A stretch of DNA of 64,000 nt from Microvirga vignae (GCF_001017175.1 NZ_LCYG01000062.1:1-64000); one strand, 5' to 3'; positions 44,279 through 57,214 are shown, counted from the first letter of the stretch. A program made the numbers and translations. The notes: a model not told the origin generated them from the letters alone.

Positions 44279-45592
44279 TTAGTTCGGAGACGTCGTGGTG
44301 TTGGCGGCACCCTTGCGGACACCGTGGAGCAGGTCATAGGCAGCCAGCAGCTGCTTGTCCTTGGTCGGATCCGGCGGAACGTAAGCGGAGGAACCACCGC
44401 GTTCTTCCTTCTCTCCACCATTCTGCAGGTGGCCGCGAAGACCGGCTTCGCCCTTGGTCTCGTCCTTGCCCTTCAGCTCCTCAGGCACGTCCTGCAGTAC
44501 CTCGATATCCGGATCGATGCCCTTGGCCTGGATCGAGCGGCCGGACGGCGTGTAGTAGCGCGCCGTGGTCAGGCGAACAGCGCCATTGCCGCCGAGCGGG
44601 ATGATGGTCTGCACCGAGCCCTTGCCGAAGGAGCGGGTGCCGAGCACCGTCGCACGCTTGTGGTCCTGGAGAGCACCGGCCACGATCTCGGACGCGGAAG
44701 CCGAACCGCCGTTCACGAGCACGACGAGAGACTTGCCCTTCGTCAGATCGCCTGCCTTGGCGCTGAAGCGCTGCGTATCCTCGGCATTGCGGCTGCGGGT
44801 CGAAACGATCTCGCCGCGATCGAGGAAAGCATCGGACACCATGATGGCCTGATCGAGCAGGCCGCCCGGGTTATTGCGCAGGTCGATGACGAAGCCCGCC
44901 ACCTTGTCCGCACCGATGTCCTGGGTGAGCTTGTCGATGCCGGTGCGCAGGGCCTCATAGGTCTGCTCGTTGAACTGCGTGACGCGCAGAACACCGATAT
45001 CGCCCTCGACGCGGGCACGCACCGGGCGAACCTTGATGGTCTCGCGGGTGAGCTTCACTTCGATCGGATCCTTGGCTTCCTTGCGCTGGATCTTCAGCGT
45101 GACCGAGGAATTGACCGGGCCGCGCATCTTGTCGACAGCCTGATTCAGGTTGAGACCCTGAACGGGCTCGTTGTCGATATGCGTGATGACGTCATTCGCC
45201 AGAACGCCAGCGCGGGAAGCAGGCGTATCGTCGATGGGCGTCACCACCTTCACGAGGCCTTCTTCCATAGTGACCTCGATACCGAGACCACCGAACTCAC
45301 CGCGGGTCTGAACCTGCATATCTCGGAAGCTCTTGGAGTCCATGTAGCTCGAATGTGGATCGAGCGAGGTCAGCATGCCATTGATGGCCGACTCGATGAG
45401 TTTCGATTCTTCAGGCTTTTCAACATAATCCGTGCGGACCTTTTCGAAGACGTCTCCGAAAAGGCTCAGCTGTCGGTACGTATCGGCCGAGGCGGCAACC
45501 GCCCCTGAGGACATCAGGCTCGTCTGCGACACCATGGTCGCGCTGCCTGCGCCGATAGCCGCACCGAGAATCAATAGGGAGATTTTGCGCAT
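44279..45592 (-). CDS. ctpA: Carboxy-terminal processing protease (S41)
   Basis: A 437-residue periplasmic serine protease with signal anchor, PDZ domain (about 100-180) and the S41 catalytic dyad S299 in GGSASASE and K324 in SFGKGSVQ. The start ATG shares its A with the envC stop codon (TAATG), so the two are translationally coupled. The family trims periplasmic and cell-wall proteins. Confidence 0.93.
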   Translation of the reverse strand: MRKISLLILGAAIGAGSATMVSQTSLMSSGAVAASADTYRQLSLFGDVFEKVRTDYVEKPEESKLIESAINGMLTSLDPHSSYMDSKSFRDMQVQTRGEFGGLGIEVTMEEGLVKVVTPIDDTPASRAGVLANDVITHIDNEPVQGLNLNQAVDKMRGPVNSSVTLKIQRKEAKDPIEVKLTRETIKVRPVRARVEGDIGVLRVTQFNEQTYEALRTGIDKLTQDIGADKVAGFVIDLRNNPGGLLDQAIMVSDAFLDRGEIVSTRSRNAEDTQRFSAKAGDLTKGKSLVVLVNGGSASASEIVAGALQDHKRATVLGTRSFGKGSVQTIIPLGGNGAVRLTTARYYTPSGRSIQAKGIDPDIEVLQDVPEELKGKDETKGEAGLRGHLQNGGEKEERGGSSAYVPPDPTKDKQLLAAYDLLHGVRKGAANTTTSPN

Positions 45593-46947
45593 TATCCGCG
45601 AACCTTTTCGCTTTGCGATTTCGCCCACCAGGGACCTGGGTCGATCGAACCGCCGTCTTTCCTGAACTCAACATAGAGGACGGGATTGTTCTTTTCTATG
45701 GCACCGCCGGTCAAACTCATGAGAGGAGTATCTCCCATGATTGCGACTGGCTCACCAGCGAGCACGAATTGCCCGACATCGACGTTGATTTGGTCCATAC
45801 CGGCCAAGAGAATATAATATCCCCCGCCCGCGTTGATGATCAAGAGTCGACCATAGGATCGGAAGGGCCCCGCGAAGGCCACCCAGCCGTCCGCTGGTGA
45901 TACAACAGCCGCCTTCGGACGGGTCGTGATCGAAATGCCGCGCGTCGTTCCGCCATAGCCGTCTGCAGCGCCGAAATCCAGCGCAATGTCGCCGCTGACC
46001 GGCTTCGGCAGCAGGCCCTTGGCCTCGGAGAACGGAATTTTGGGCACGAGCCGCGCCGGATCGCGGAAGGCTGCCTGGGCGAAGCGTTCCTTGGCCTCAC
46101 GTTCCTGCGCTTCCGTAGCCTTGCGCGCCTCCTCGGCGGCCCTCTGGGCGCCTGCGATCTCCGCCTCCATCCGGTCGATCAACTCTTTGAGAGTGCCGGC
46201 CTTGCGGGCGAGTTCCGCCGCCTTATCCCGCTCGGCTCCCATGCTGCGTTCCACCTCGACCATCCGGCTCTGGCGGGCTGCCATGAGAGCCGTCAGGCGC
46301 TGCTGCTCGCTATTGAGAGCGCCGAGTTCGGCGTTGAGGGTGGACCGGTCGGTGGCGATGGCCTCCTTGAGACGCACCAGTTCGGCAAGATCGGAGGCCA
46401 GAATCTCGGCTTCGACCCGAAGTTCGGGGAGCACCGCCCCCAGCATGATGGAGGCCCGCACCGCCTCGAGCATGTCCTCCGGACGGACCAGAACGGCGGG
46501 CGGTGGGCGGCGGCCCATGCGCTGAAGGGAGGCGAAAACCTCGACGATCACGCCCCGGCGGCTCTCCAGCGAGCGGCGGATCGCCGTTTCCGATGCGGTA
46601 AGGGTCTGAAGCCGCTGCTCCAGGCCACGAATCCGGTCCTCGGTGTCCCGGACCCGACCAGCGGTCTCGATCAACGTGGCATTGAGCTTCGCCCGGTCCG
46701 TCCTGATCTCGTCGATTTCCGCCTGAAGGCGCTTTTGAGCCTCGGCGTTCGCATTCATCGCATCTTCCAGAACCTTGAGGTCGTTCTGGCGCTTCTGCCT
46801 CTGCTCCAACGTCTCCGGCGCGACCTGGGGCGTCCCGGCCGCAGACGCAGGCGCCTGCTGGGCCTGCACGGGACCCAGGGCGGACACAGCGAGCATTACG
46901 GCAAGACCCAAGGCCCTGCGGGGGAGAACGGTTTGAGAGCAGATCAT
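45592..46947 (-). CDS. envC: Murein hydrolase activator EnvC
   Basis: A 451-residue periplasmic protein with signal peptide, two long coiled-coil stretches (about 45-125 and 185-300) and a C-terminal LytM domain that lacks the M23 zinc ligands (no HxxxD, no HLH). This is the degenerate form that activates cell-division amidases rather than cutting peptidoglycan. It overlaps ctpA by one base. Confidence 0.9.
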   Translation of the reverse strand: MICSQTVLPRRALGLAVMLAVSALGPVQAQQAPASAAGTPQVAPETLEQRQKRQNDLKVLEDAMNANAEAQKRLQAEIDEIRTDRAKLNATLIETAGRVRDTEDRIRGLEQRLQTLTASETAIRRSLESRRGVIVEVFASLQRMGRRPPPAVLVRPEDMLEAVRASIMLGAVLPELRVEAEILASDLAELVRLKEAIATDRSTLNAELGALNSEQQRLTALMAARQSRMVEVERSMGAERDKAAELARKAGTLKELIDRMEAEIAGAQRAAEEARKATEAQEREAKERFAQAAFRDPARLVPKIPFSEAKGLLPKPVSGDIALDFGAADGYGGTTRGISITTRPKAAVVSPADGWVAFAGPFRSYGRLLIINAGGGYYILLAGMDQINVDVGQFVLAGEPVAIMGDTPLMSLTGGAIEKNNPVLYVEFRKDGGSIDPGPWWAKSQSEKVRG

Positions 46948-46950
46948 TCG

Positions 46951-47445
46951 TCAGGAATCATCGTGACCGGCGCGATGATAAGGGTGTCCGGCAATGATTG
47001 TCAGTGCCCTATAAAGCTGCTCGGCCACGAGCGCCCGGACGATCTGGTGCGGCATAGTGAGCGCACCGAAGGAAACCACCATTTCCGCCCGCTGGCGGAT
47101 CTTGGGATCGAGCCCGTCAGGCCCGCCGATGACGCAGGCCACACCAGCCCGCCCCTCGTCACGCCATTGCCTGATTCGCTCGGCGAAGGCTTCGCTGGAG
47201 GGGCTCTTGCCGCGCTCGTCGAAGACGATCAGCACGGAGGACTCGGCCTTTTCCAGAAGCGCGGCCGCCTCTTCCGCACGGCGGTCGTCATCCCGGCGCG
47301 CCCGGCTCTCCGGGAGCTCGACAATGTCGAGCCCGGCCAAGCCCAAGGCCCGGCCCATGCCTTCGACTCTCTGCCTGTATCGCTCGACCAGCTCCCGTTC
47401 GGGGCCGCTCTTGAGACGGCCCACGGCCAGCAAGCTCAGTCGCAA
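46951..47445 (-). CDS. rlmH: 23S rRNA pseudouridine-1915 N3-methyltransferase
   Basis: A 164-residue SPOUT methyltransferase. GGPDGLDPKIR, the knot region SFGALTMPHQIVRALVAEQLYRA and the terminal HPYHR are characteristic. It lies between rsfS and envC, the usual order. Confidence 0.95.
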   Translation of the reverse strand: MRLSLLAVGRLKSGPERELVERYRQRVEGMGRALGLAGLDIVELPESRARRDDDRRAEEAAALLEKAESSVLIVFDERGKSPSSEAFAERIRQWRDEGRAGVACVIGGPDGLDPKIRQRAEMVVSFGALTMPHQIVRALVAEQLYRALTIIAGHPYHRAGHDDS

Positions 47446-47460
47446 CGGTTCAGGCCTTCT

Positions 47461-47877
47461 TCAGCTCGCGCGGTCCTGAGGACGATCGGCGCCCCACATC
47501 TTCTCGAGGTTGTAGAAACCACGCACCTCGGGACGGAAAATGTGAACGAGAATGTCGCCAGCATCGATCAGCACCCAATCGCAGGCAGGCAGGCCTTCCA
47601 CGCGCGGAGTGCCGAACCCCTTGTCCTTGAGGTCCTTGACCAGACGGTCGGCAATCGCGCCCACGTGACGGTGGGAACGGCCCGATGTAACGATCATGGT
47701 GTCTGCAAGCGAGGTCTTACCGGCCAAGTCGATCTCGACCGTGTTTTCGGCCTTCATGTCCTCGATAGAAGCCAGGGCGACGGCCCGGATATCCTCATCC
47801 TGCGGAGCAGTCGCTCCGGAGAGAGGGGGAAGCGTGTTCGTGTCCGCTTCGACAGAATTCAGTCGGTTCAGGTTCAA
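47461..47877 (-). CDS. rsfS: Ribosomal silencing factor RsfS
   Basis: A 138-residue protein of the RsfS/Iojap family that blocks subunit joining by binding L14. MIVTSGRSHRHVGAIADRL, GLPACDWVLIDAGDILVHIF and FYNLEKMW are diagnostic. It is followed by rlmH 15 bp later. Confidence 0.95.
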   Translation of the reverse strand: MNLNRLNSVEADTNTLPPLSGATAPQDEDIRAVALASIEDMKAENTVEIDLAGKTSLADTMIVTSGRSHRHVGAIADRLVKDLKDKGFGTPRVEGLPACDWVLIDAGDILVHIFRPEVRGFYNLEKMWGADRPQDRAS

Positions 47878-47943
47878 GCCCTTTCTAAGCAGCGCTCATA
47901 GGATGGCGCCGACCCTTAAGATAAGATCGAACGCTCCCATTTT

Positions 47944-48597
47944 TCAACGTCCCCCGGAAGGAGAAGTTCGCCCCATTCGCCGCAGCATGGTGGAGGAGAG
48001 GTGCGAGCGCGGCCCGTGCAGGAAGACCCAGGCGGGCGGCCTGAGACCTGCCAGAGCCGGTGCCCTGCCCTCGCTGATTCGGCCTGACGATAGGGCAACG
48101 GCAGTACGGGAGCGCATCGCCTTCAGGGTCCAGCCGGGGCGGTCGATGATGGCCATCGGCATCATCCGGGCGATGCGCCGCCAGCCGCGCCAGCGATGGA
48201 AGCCTGCGAGATTATCCGCCCCCATCACCCACACGAAATGCACACCCGGGAAACGCCGCTTGAGATAAGCGAGCGTATCGATGGTGTAGCGCGCGCAGAT
48301 CTCCCCTTCGAAGGCCGTCACATCGATGCGCGGATCCTCGGCCATTTCCTTTGCCTGCTTCACGCGCATGGCGGTGGAGGCAAGCTCTCCCGTATCTTTC
48401 AACGGATTGCCGGGCGTCACGACCCACCAGAGGCGATCGAGCCTCAAACGCTTGAGCGCCATCAGGCTCACATGCCGGTGCCCCGCATGGGCGGGATTGA
48501 AGGAGCCGCCATAAAGCCCGATGCGCATGCCGGGCGCAGCCGGCGGCAGGCGAACAAGACCCGAAGGCCTGATGCGGAAAGAGGGGGGAGAACTCAC
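47944..48597 (-). CDS. nadD: Nicotinate-nucleotide adenylyltransferase
   Basis: A 217-residue NaMN adenylyltransferase of NAD synthesis. The nucleotide motif [16 protein letters not shown] (HAGH as HxGH) and [13 protein letters not shown] are clear. The GTG start overlaps the proA stop (GTGA), so coupling is likely; a later ATG at codon 24 is where the conserved part begins. The C-terminal S-rich motif with STMLRRM is slightly unusual. Confidence 0.92.
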   Translation of the reverse strand: MSSPPSFRIRPSGLVRLPPAAPGMRIGLYGGSFNPAHAGHRHVSLMALKRLRLDRLWWVVTPGNPLKDTGELASTAMRVKQAKEMAEDPRIDVTAFEGEICARYTIDTLAYLKRRFPGVHFVWVMGADNLAGFHRWRGWRRIARMMPMAIIDRPGWTLKAMRSRTAVALSSGRISEGRAPALAGLRPPAWVFLHGPRSHLSSTMLRRMGRTSPSGGR

Positions 48598-49931
48598 GGG
48601 CGCGTCTGACCCGAACCGTGGATGCGATATTTGAACGAGGTCAGCTGCTCCACGCCCACGGGTCCCCGCGCATGCATGCGGCCCGTGGCGATGCCGATCT
48701 CGGCGCCGAAGCCGAACTCGCCGCCATCAGCGAATTGCGTTGAGGCATTGTGGAGCACGATGGCGGAATCGACTTCCGCCAGGAAGCGCTCCGCAGCGGC
48801 CGGATCATCCGTGACGATGGAATCGGTGTGATGCGAGCCGTAAGTCTCGACATGTGCGATGGCTTCATCCAAGCCGTTAACGACACGCACGGAGATGATC
48901 GCATCGAGATATTCAGTGCGCCAATCCTGTTCCGTCGCAGCCGTCACGCGCGGATCAGCGGCCTGAACAGTCTCATCGCCACGGATGGCGCAACCTGCAT
49001 CAAGGAGTATCGCTGCGAGCGGCTTGAGATGGGTTGGAGCGCAGGCGCGATCCACGAGAAGCGTCTCCGCCGAACCGCACACGCCGGTGCGGCGCATCTT
49101 GGCATTCAGCACGATCCTCTTGGCCATCGCGAGATCGGCCTTCTCGTGCACGAACACATGGCAGATGCCCTCAAGATGCGCGAAGACAGGCACGCGCGCT
49201 TCTTCCTGCACACGCGCCACGAGGCTTTTGCCGCCTCGGGGCACAATGACATCGATATTGCCATTGAGGCCCGAGAGCATCGCGCCCACTGCCGCGCGAT
49301 CTCGCGTCGGCACGAGGCGAATGGCGTCGGCAGGCAAGCCTGCCTTCTCCAATCCCTCGCTCATCGCCTCGGCGATCGCGAGCGCGGAACGGAAGCTCTC
49401 CGAACCCGTGCGCAGGATCGCGGCATTGCCTGCTTTCAAGCAAAGTGCACCCGCATCCGCCGTGACATTCGGCCGGCTTTCGAAGATCACGCCGATGACG
49501 CCAAGCGGCGTTGCCACGCGCTCGATCTGCAATCCATTGGGGCGCTCGAACTTCGCCAGCACGCGTCCGACCGGGTCGGGCAAAACGGCAACGCTCTCCA
49601 CCGCTGCTGCAATGGCTTCGAGACGTTCGCCATTGAGAGTGAGACGATCAATAAAGGCCGCTGTCTGCCCCTTGGCTTTGGCCTCGGCGAGGTCCTCGGC
49701 ATTTGCGGCAAGAATGGCTGATGCGCGCGCCCGAATGCGTGCGGCCATGGCGCGCAAGGCAGTGTTCTTCTGCTCGTCCGAGGCCAGGGCGACGCGCCGG
49801 GCGGCTTGACGGGCGCGGCGGCCCAGATCGGCCATAAGAGCCGGGACATCCGGATGCTCAACCGACGCTGCACCTGACGCGTTGAGATGTTCAGCGAGCG
49901 AATTTGCGCTCAAGGCTCGAGTGTCATCCAT
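48594..49931 (-). CDS. proA: Gamma-glutamyl phosphate reductase
   Basis: A 445-residue proline-pathway enzyme. The catalytic cysteine is in [21 protein letters not shown] and the C-terminal [19 protein letters not shown] are conserved. The start ATG at 49931 is preferred to a TTG two codons upstream. It overlaps the divergent DUF72 gene by two bases at its 5' end. Confidence 0.95.
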   Translation of the reverse strand: MDDTRALSANSLAEHLNASGAASVEHPDVPALMADLGRRARQAARRVALASDEQKNTALRAMAARIRARASAILAANAEDLAEAKAKGQTAAFIDRLTLNGERLEAIAAAVESVAVLPDPVGRVLAKFERPNGLQIERVATPLGVIGVIFESRPNVTADAGALCLKAGNAAILRTGSESFRSALAIAEAMSEGLEKAGLPADAIRLVPTRDRAAVGAMLSGLNGNIDVIVPRGGKSLVARVQEEARVPVFAHLEGICHVFVHEKADLAMAKRIVLNAKMRRTGVCGSAETLLVDRACAPTHLKPLAAILLDAGCAIRGDETVQAADPRVTAATEQDWRTEYLDAIISVRVVNGLDEAIAHVETYGSHHTDSIVTDDPAAAERFLAEVDSAIVLHNASTQFADGGEFGFGAEIGIATGRMHARGPVGVEQLTSFKYRIHGSGQTRP

Positions 49932-50771
49932 GTCCAAGTCCCAACCCTCTGATCTCCAGAGGGAAACCTACCATTCGCAATCCATAGCACGCCGGGCCGC
50001 CCCGGGGCCAAGCTATTCCATACGACCTGACGCAACGCACCCCGAGATCCGGGTGGGAACCTCAGGCTGGCATTATCGATCCTGGCACGGACCTTTCTAC
50101 CCGAAGGACTTAAAGATCAAGGATTTCCTATCCTACTATGTCGGGCAATTCGATACGGCGGAGATCAACAATTCCTTCTACCGGCTGCCGACCGAACAGG
50201 CCGTCCGAGCGTGGCAGAAGAGCGTGCCCGAAGGATTTCTCTTCGCTTGGAAAGCCTCACGCTTCATCACGCATATGAAAAAACTCAAAGACATTGAGGA
50301 GAGCATCAATCTCGTGTTCGGCCGAATGGGGGGCCTGGGCGACACCTTCGGGCCTGTCCTGTTCCAGCTTCCGCCGATGCTCAAGGCCAATGGCGAGACG
50401 CGGGAGCGGGTGGCACGATGCCTGTCGCTTGTGCCACCCGATCGGCGCATCGCTTTCGAGTTCCGGCATCCGAGCTGGTACGAGGAAACCACTTTTCGCA
50501 TCTTGCACGACCACAACGCAGCGCTCTGCCTGTCCGATCACGCCGATGCGCCCGCGCCGTGGGTAACTACTGCTGATTTCGTTTATGTTAGAGGTCACGG
50601 CACCAACGGACGCTATGCCGGAAGCTACAGCGAAGAGACGCTGCAGAACTGGGCCCACCAGATCGCAGAGTGGCGGCAGAAGGGGCGTGATGTTTACGTC
50701 TATTTCGACAACGACATCAAAAGCGCCGCGCCTGGCGACGCTCGAACTTTGTTGAGACTATTGAAAGACGG

Positions 50772-52933
<2,162 letters not shown>

Positions 52934-52967
52934 TTAGGGGACAACATGGGCGCGAGCAACGCAGACA

Positions 52968-53001
52968 AAAGAGAAGCGCCCCCGAATGGTTTCGGGAGCG
53001 C
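52968..53001 (-). terminator. Terminator after the GNAT gene
   Basis: Arms GCGCCCCCGAA (52976-52986) and TTCGGGAGCGC (52991-53001) with one mismatch; the minus strand continues TTCTCTTTT. Confidence 0.65.
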
Positions 53002-53021
53002 CTCAGGATTTTAAGCCCTGG

Positions 53022-53672
53022 TTAGCTCGCGAGCGAGATGGAGCGGTCCATCTCGACCTCGACGGAGGCGGGCTCAGGGATGAAGCCCGTATGCCCCCAG
53101 GCCTTCAGGCTCTCCCAGGTTCGCCGGTCGAGACGGAAATGGTCGACCGGATAGAGGCCGCACCGGGCGGGCAGTTGCGAGAGCCCCGCGCCCTGGTAGG
53201 CAAAGCCGCACTTCTCCAGCACACGCCGGGACGCCGGGTTGATCACCCGGGCGCAGGCCGTGATCTCGTCCCCCTCGCCATAGGCGAAGAAGGCATCGAT
53301 CAAAGCGCGCGCCGCTTCCGTGGCATAGCCCTGGCCCCATGAGGGCATCCCGAGCCAATAGCCGAGATTGGGCTTGCCCGTCTCGGGGTCAGGGCCGATG
53401 CCCACCATGCCGATGAGACTGTTGGGCTTGCCCTTGGGGGTGATCGCTAGCTGCAGCCCCTCGCCGTTAGCGTTGGACCGCCGGGCCTGGAAGATGAACC
53501 TCTCGGCTTGGTCCGGGTGGTACGGATGCGGAATTCGGGCCGTCATGTCCGCGACAGCTTTCTCACCGGCAAGGCGTACGACGGCTTGTGCATCCGCAAG
53601 GCGAGGCCAACGCAGCCACAGGCGGCGAGTCTCGAGACGGAAAACATCGTCACGGGTGAGGTCGGGAAACAT
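53022..53672 (-). CDS. GNAT family N-acetyltransferase (RimJ-like)
   Basis: A 216-residue acetyltransferase. LETRRLWLRWPRLADAQAV is the RimJ/RimL-type opening, YWLGMPSWGQGYATEAARALI the acetyl-CoA site and NPASRRVLEKCGF the C-terminal motif. The start at 53672 is chosen as the conserved part begins there. Substrate unknown. Confidence 0.87.
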   Translation of the reverse strand: MFPDLTRDDVFRLETRRLWLRWPRLADAQAVVRLAGEKAVADMTARIPHPYHPDQAERFIFQARRSNANGEGLQLAITPKGKPNSLIGMVGIGPDPETGKPNLGYWLGMPSWGQGYATEAARALIDAFFAYGEGDEITACARVINPASRRVLEKCGFAYQGAGLSQLPARCGLYPVDHFRLDRRTWESLKAWGHTGFIPEPASVEVEMDRSISLAS

Positions 53673-53720
53673 GGTTCTTGCTCCGATCCGAATTGGGCCT
53701 CCCTGGCCCGGAAAACACGA

Positions 53721-53746
53721 AGGGGAGGTGGACATCCCACCTCCCC
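53721..53746 (-). terminator. Terminator after rpmA
   Basis: Perfect 10-bp arms GGGGAGGTGG (53722-53731) and CCACCTCCCC (53737-53746); on the minus strand it is followed by TTCGTGTTTTC. It ends the rplU-rpmA transcript. Confidence 0.65.
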
Positions 53747-53851
53747 TGTTGGTTTTCGGATCTGAGCTTGGCTTTTTGGGCCTATTTGGAGCTTTAGATC
53801 CGCCGGGTCGGTGTGATGCCGGCGGGAGCTCCTTCGTTTTGCTCTCGCCGT

Positions 53852-54118
53852 TTACTCTGCGGCCTCTTGGGCCGGAATGACCGATACGAATGCTCGGCCC
53901 TGACGCGTAAGGAATCGGACGCGACCGTCAGCCGTAGCAAAGAGCGTGTGATCTTTGCCCATGCCAACGTTGGCGCCCGCATGCCATTTCGTGCCGCGCT
54001 GACGAATGATGATGTTGCCGGCGACAACCTGTTGATCGCCGAACTTCTTGACGCCGAGACGACGGCCTTCGGAGTCGCGACCGTTGCGAGACGAACCGCC
54101 TGCTTTTTTGTGAGCCAT
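53852..54118 (-). CDS. rpmA: 50S ribosomal protein L27
   Basis: An 88-residue L27. [20 protein letters not shown] and [13 protein letters not shown] are invariant. It lies downstream of rplU in the universal order. Confidence 0.97.
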   Translation of the reverse strand: MAHKKAGGSSRNGRDSEGRRLGVKKFGDQQVVAGNIIIRQRGTKWHAGANVGMGKDHTLFATADGRVRFLTRQGRAFVSVIPAQEAAE

Positions 54119-54154
54119 GGGTGTACTCCCGTGTTCTGTGTCAGTTGCCTACGC

Positions 54155-54547
54155 TTATTCAGCGGTGGCCGGCGCAGCGTCTTCTGCCGCAGCCTTGGTG
54201 GTCTTCTTGGCGGCCGCCTTCTTGGGCTTCGCGCCACCGGCGAGGATCTCAGTGATCCGCACCACGGTGTAGTCCTGGCGATGCCCGCGCTTGCGGCGCG
54301 AATTCTGCCGACGGCGCTTCTTGAAGGAGATGACCTTCTCGCCGCGGGTGTGCTCCACCACCTCGCCGGCCACGGTCACGCCCTCGACGAGGGGGGCGCC
54401 CACCTGGGTCGTGCCGTCGTTGGTGACCATGAGAACCTGGTCGAACGTAACGGCGGTGCCCGGCTCGCCCGCGAGCGTGGCGACGGTGATGACGTCGTTG
54501 GCGGCAACGCGATACTGCTTGCCGCCGGTCTTGATCACTGCGAACAT
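54155..54547 (-). CDS. rplU: 50S ribosomal protein L21
   Basis: A 130-residue L21. [14 protein letters not shown] and [20 protein letters not shown] are conserved. An alanine/lysine-rich tail of about 27 residues extends beyond the usual end, as in many alphaproteobacteria. Confidence 0.96.
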   Translation of the reverse strand: MFAVIKTGGKQYRVAANDVITVATLAGEPGTAVTFDQVLMVTNDGTTQVGAPLVEGVTVAGEVVEHTRGEKVISFKKRRRQNSRRKRGHRQDYTVVRITEILAGGAKPKKAAAKKTTKAAAEDAAPATAE

Positions 54548-54823
54548 CTTGATCCTCGTGTTCTAACCCAAATCTCGACGAGGCTTTTGGCCCGCAGGAT
54601 TGGCTTTTTGGCAGTTTCCGGCTTCGTTTCACGGCCGCTTGGCACAGCCGCATGGATACGAGCAGGCACTCGTACCCGCTCATAGAGGACGCCTATCTAC
54701 GGGCTGCCCTGAGCTTTGTCAATCAAAAAGGCCGCAAAAACATGCCTCAAGGTGCTTGAAGAGCCGCCGAGCCCATGATATCCACCCGGCCTCAACCAGC
54801 GGGTCCCAAGGCCTTCGCACCCC
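54548..54823. other. Gap between rplU and tRNA-Ser
   Basis: Must contain the rplU promoter (minus) and the tRNA promoter (plus). I see no strong consensus hexamers, repeat or ORF. Confidence 0.35.
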
Positions 54824-54913
54824 GGAGAGGTGGCAGAGTGGTTGAATGCACCGCACTCGAAATGCGGCATACGGGCAACCGTATCGGGAGTTCGAATCTC
54901 CCCCTCTCCGCCA
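54824..54913 (+). tRNA. tRNA-Ser(CGA)
   Basis: A 90-nt class II tRNA. Acceptor GGAGAGG/CCTCTCC with encoded CCA, anticodon stem CCGCA/TGCGG with loop CTCGAAA (anticodon CGA), a long variable arm (ACGGGCAACCGT) and TTCGAAT in the T-loop. It borders the second island. Confidence 0.95.
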
Positions 54914-55187
54914 TTTAAGTTAATATATTCAACATCTTAGCTGCTGCCACTTCTGCCTAAGGGTTGAAGTATGAGCGGCTATTTGCTGTTTGGTGTGCGA
55001 CGGCCACAATCGCGGCACGCCTGAGACGGCCCTTCCCTCGAGGCCACTTTTGGCCAGAACGAGCCCCCAGTTGCTGGATCTGTGAACCCAAATTAGAGCA
55101 AAGCGAGAAGACCCCCGTCCCGATGTAAAGCCAAGCAGCAGGGTGACCGGCGTGGCCCCGCTGCCTTGAATTTTTCAGTCGGCCTGG
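54914..55187. other. Left end of the tRNA-Ser island, no gene
   Basis: No ORF of coding character is visible, and I see no second copy of the tRNA 3' end anywhere in the window. Confidence 0.35.
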
Positions 55188-55667
55188 TCATCGCTCCCAG
55201 CTATACAACTCAGCGAGGGAACCTTGCGGTGACGCAACATAATCCAGGCATGTAAAATCGACTTTGACCGGATGCTCCTCAAACGAATTCAGCCACCTGA
55301 CCCGTCCACAATATGTATGCGGTCGCGTGACATTAGGAGCGGCATACTGAGTAACCCGGCAGAAAAGCATGCTCTCTACAGAACCGGTCTTGAGGATCTC
55401 TAGGACCGGCGCATCTTTACCGTGGCGACGCTGAGACTCCCAACGAAATCTCTTTCCACCCATAAAAAAGTAGTCATAGTAATCGTAGTCCTCTTGAATA
55501 GTCGTCTTATCTAATGTGACCAGTAATATCACACCCTGGGGAGATCCAATTGGTCCTGGTATTACTTCTATTCCGGTGGGATACTTGCTGTCGATCGGGT
55601 ATTCAACAATCTCAGATATGTCGGAACGCGTATATTCCTCTCCGACCGTAAACCGCTCGTGCAACAT
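55188..55667 (-). CDS. Stand-alone DUF3427-like / restriction-associated domain protein
   Basis: A 159-residue protein. FTVGEEYTRSDISEIV, a segment with GVILLVTLDKTTIQEDYDYY and the block FRWESQRRHGKD resemble the domain found in DUF3427 helicases and in front of HNH nucleases. No catalytic motif is visible. AT-richer than the chromosome. The assignment is tentative. Confidence 0.5.
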   Translation of the reverse strand: MLHERFTVGEEYTRSDISEIVEYPIDSKYPTGIEVIPGPIGSPQGVILLVTLDKTTIQEDYDYYDYFFMGGKRFRWESQRRHGKDAPVLEILKTGSVESMLFCRVTQYAAPNVTRPHTYCGRVRWLNSFEEHPVKVDFTCLDYVASPQGSLAELYSWER

Positions 55668-55775
55668 CCTATGCCCTCTTCTCCGAACTGACCAGGCCTC
55701 GGCGAGAGGAGACCATTGTGATCACCTAATGGGGAGATTATCATCATCAGGTGATCTTAAACAAGGGGCCTTGCC

Positions 55776-56141
55776 ATGACTGACGACGAGTTCCGCCAGG
55801 TTGTAGCCGAGATGCTGCGAGGTGTTGCAAGAGTGCTGATGGAAGGAGCCAGCAGGATTTCGCTAGATACGACCAATCGCCCTGAAGAAGCCGTCGATTT
55901 GGTTGCACAGCCCCACTCCCGTGCTTCCCCAGACGAGGTGCTTAAGGCCCTGAAGAAAACGACCCACAGCAGCTGGACAATGTTGAGCAAGGGATTGCGA
56001 GACTTAGCGGGACTGCCTGTCGAGCATTCAACCGAGAACGTTGCAAATTCATCCCGTTCGTTTGCTCGCCGTGCGGTGGCCGCAACAGGCTTGAGCGCTG
56101 AGGAATTGCTTGATCTGCTTGCTAAAAAGCGGTGGGCGTGA
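55776..56141 (+). CDS. Hypothetical helical protein
   Basis: A 121-residue soluble protein, mostly amphipathic helix (MTDDEFRQVVAEMLRGVARV; AVAATGLSAEELLDLLAKK). Not recognised; it lies between the DUF3427-like and nuclease-like genes. Confidence 0.55.
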   Translation: MTDDEFRQVVAEMLRGVARVLMEGASRISLDTTNRPEEAVDLVAQPHSRASPDEVLKALKKTTHSSWTMLSKGLRDLAGLPVEHSTENVANSSRSFARRAVAATGLSAEELLDLLAKKRWA

Positions 56142-56323
56142 GGATTAACGCAGTGCGAGCGAGACAAGTAAAGTTAGAGTCACCTAATAACATCTTCATG
56201 CCCCGGCGGGCGTCCCCGAGAATTTGGGCCAGACAACCGGGACAGCGCTGACGTAGCTGTCGTCAGAGCAGCTTGGCTCTTTCTTGAGGGAGCGTTAGAG
56301 CGGCGCATCAAAAAGGGCCCGAA

Positions 56324-57058
56324 ATGCAACTTGATAGCAATCACTTGACCGCACTCGAACAGATTCGCCTCGGAATCGAAACTTCAAAGCAACTGATGGT
56401 CTTCCAAACAGAGTATCATGGCGGCCCTGTTCAGACAGAGTATATCCTCACTACGGACGCCGCCCGATCGCTTGCCGAGATATTTAGCACTGATGTTGCG
56501 GTAGAGTGCCCATACAAGGATCTCGTAAATCTCCTGAATGCTCAGCAGGTCAAGAAGTCCGTTTTTCGGGGAACAAGAGCCGACATCACGGTCAAGGATT
56601 CGCTCAACCCGCCCATTGCCGTGATCGAGTTCAAGATCAGGGTTCGGCGCTTTGCAGATATTCAGGGAGACATATCAAAGATTTCTCGCCTTCTGACGGC
56701 TTTCAAACCGCAGATTTGTGACCGGACCCTCGGAATAGTTGCCTTTCAAGTCCATGTGCCAGCTCGCGAAAACTGGATCACAGAGGATCGTGTGCTCGCA
56801 AAGGCCAAGGCAGTCGAAAGCAATCTTAAAGCAGCCCTGGGGACATACGCGGCACAGCACCCAGGCTTCATGTTTGATTGGCATGAGTTCCAAGGCGCGG
56901 ACGAGGGAGCTGTAGGCAGGCAATTAGACGGCCACCCTGATGACCCGGATGCGGCATGGGGAAAGAAAGGGCACGCAACGCGATATCATGCCGTCCTCAT
57001 ACAGCGGATACGCTCAGTGCCCGCTACCCAGCCATCCCCCTTCAAAAAGCCGATTTAA
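56324..57058 (+). CDS. Possible PD-(D/E)xK nuclease-like protein
   Basis: A 244-residue protein. TRADITVKDS followed by IAVIEFKIRV has the D...ExK spacing (residues about 88 and 105-107) of the PD-(D/E)xK fold, with FRG before it. The remainder is unremarkable. It could be a restriction-type nuclease or a Holliday-junction-like fold; other explanations remain open. GGGCCCGAA precedes the start. Confidence 0.5.
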   Translation: MQLDSNHLTALEQIRLGIETSKQLMVFQTEYHGGPVQTEYILTTDAARSLAEIFSTDVAVECPYKDLVNLLNAQQVKKSVFRGTRADITVKDSLNPPIAVIEFKIRVRRFADIQGDISKISRLLTAFKPQICDRTLGIVAFQVHVPARENWITEDRVLAKAKAVESNLKAALGTYAAQHPGFMFDWHEFQGADEGAVGRQLDGHPDDPDAAWGKKGHATRYHAVLIQRIRSVPATQPSPFKKPI

Positions 57059-57214
57059 GGCCAGCAACTTGTATGGGGAAGGCATGAGCTGCCTCGGCAT
57101 TCCCCTGACGTTTCAATGGCGCCATTCACAACGAATGTGTAGCTCAAACGATTTGCTGTTGCGCCCGATCAACAGGACAATAATCTACCCTTAAAGACTT
57201 TGATGGGGGCGGGA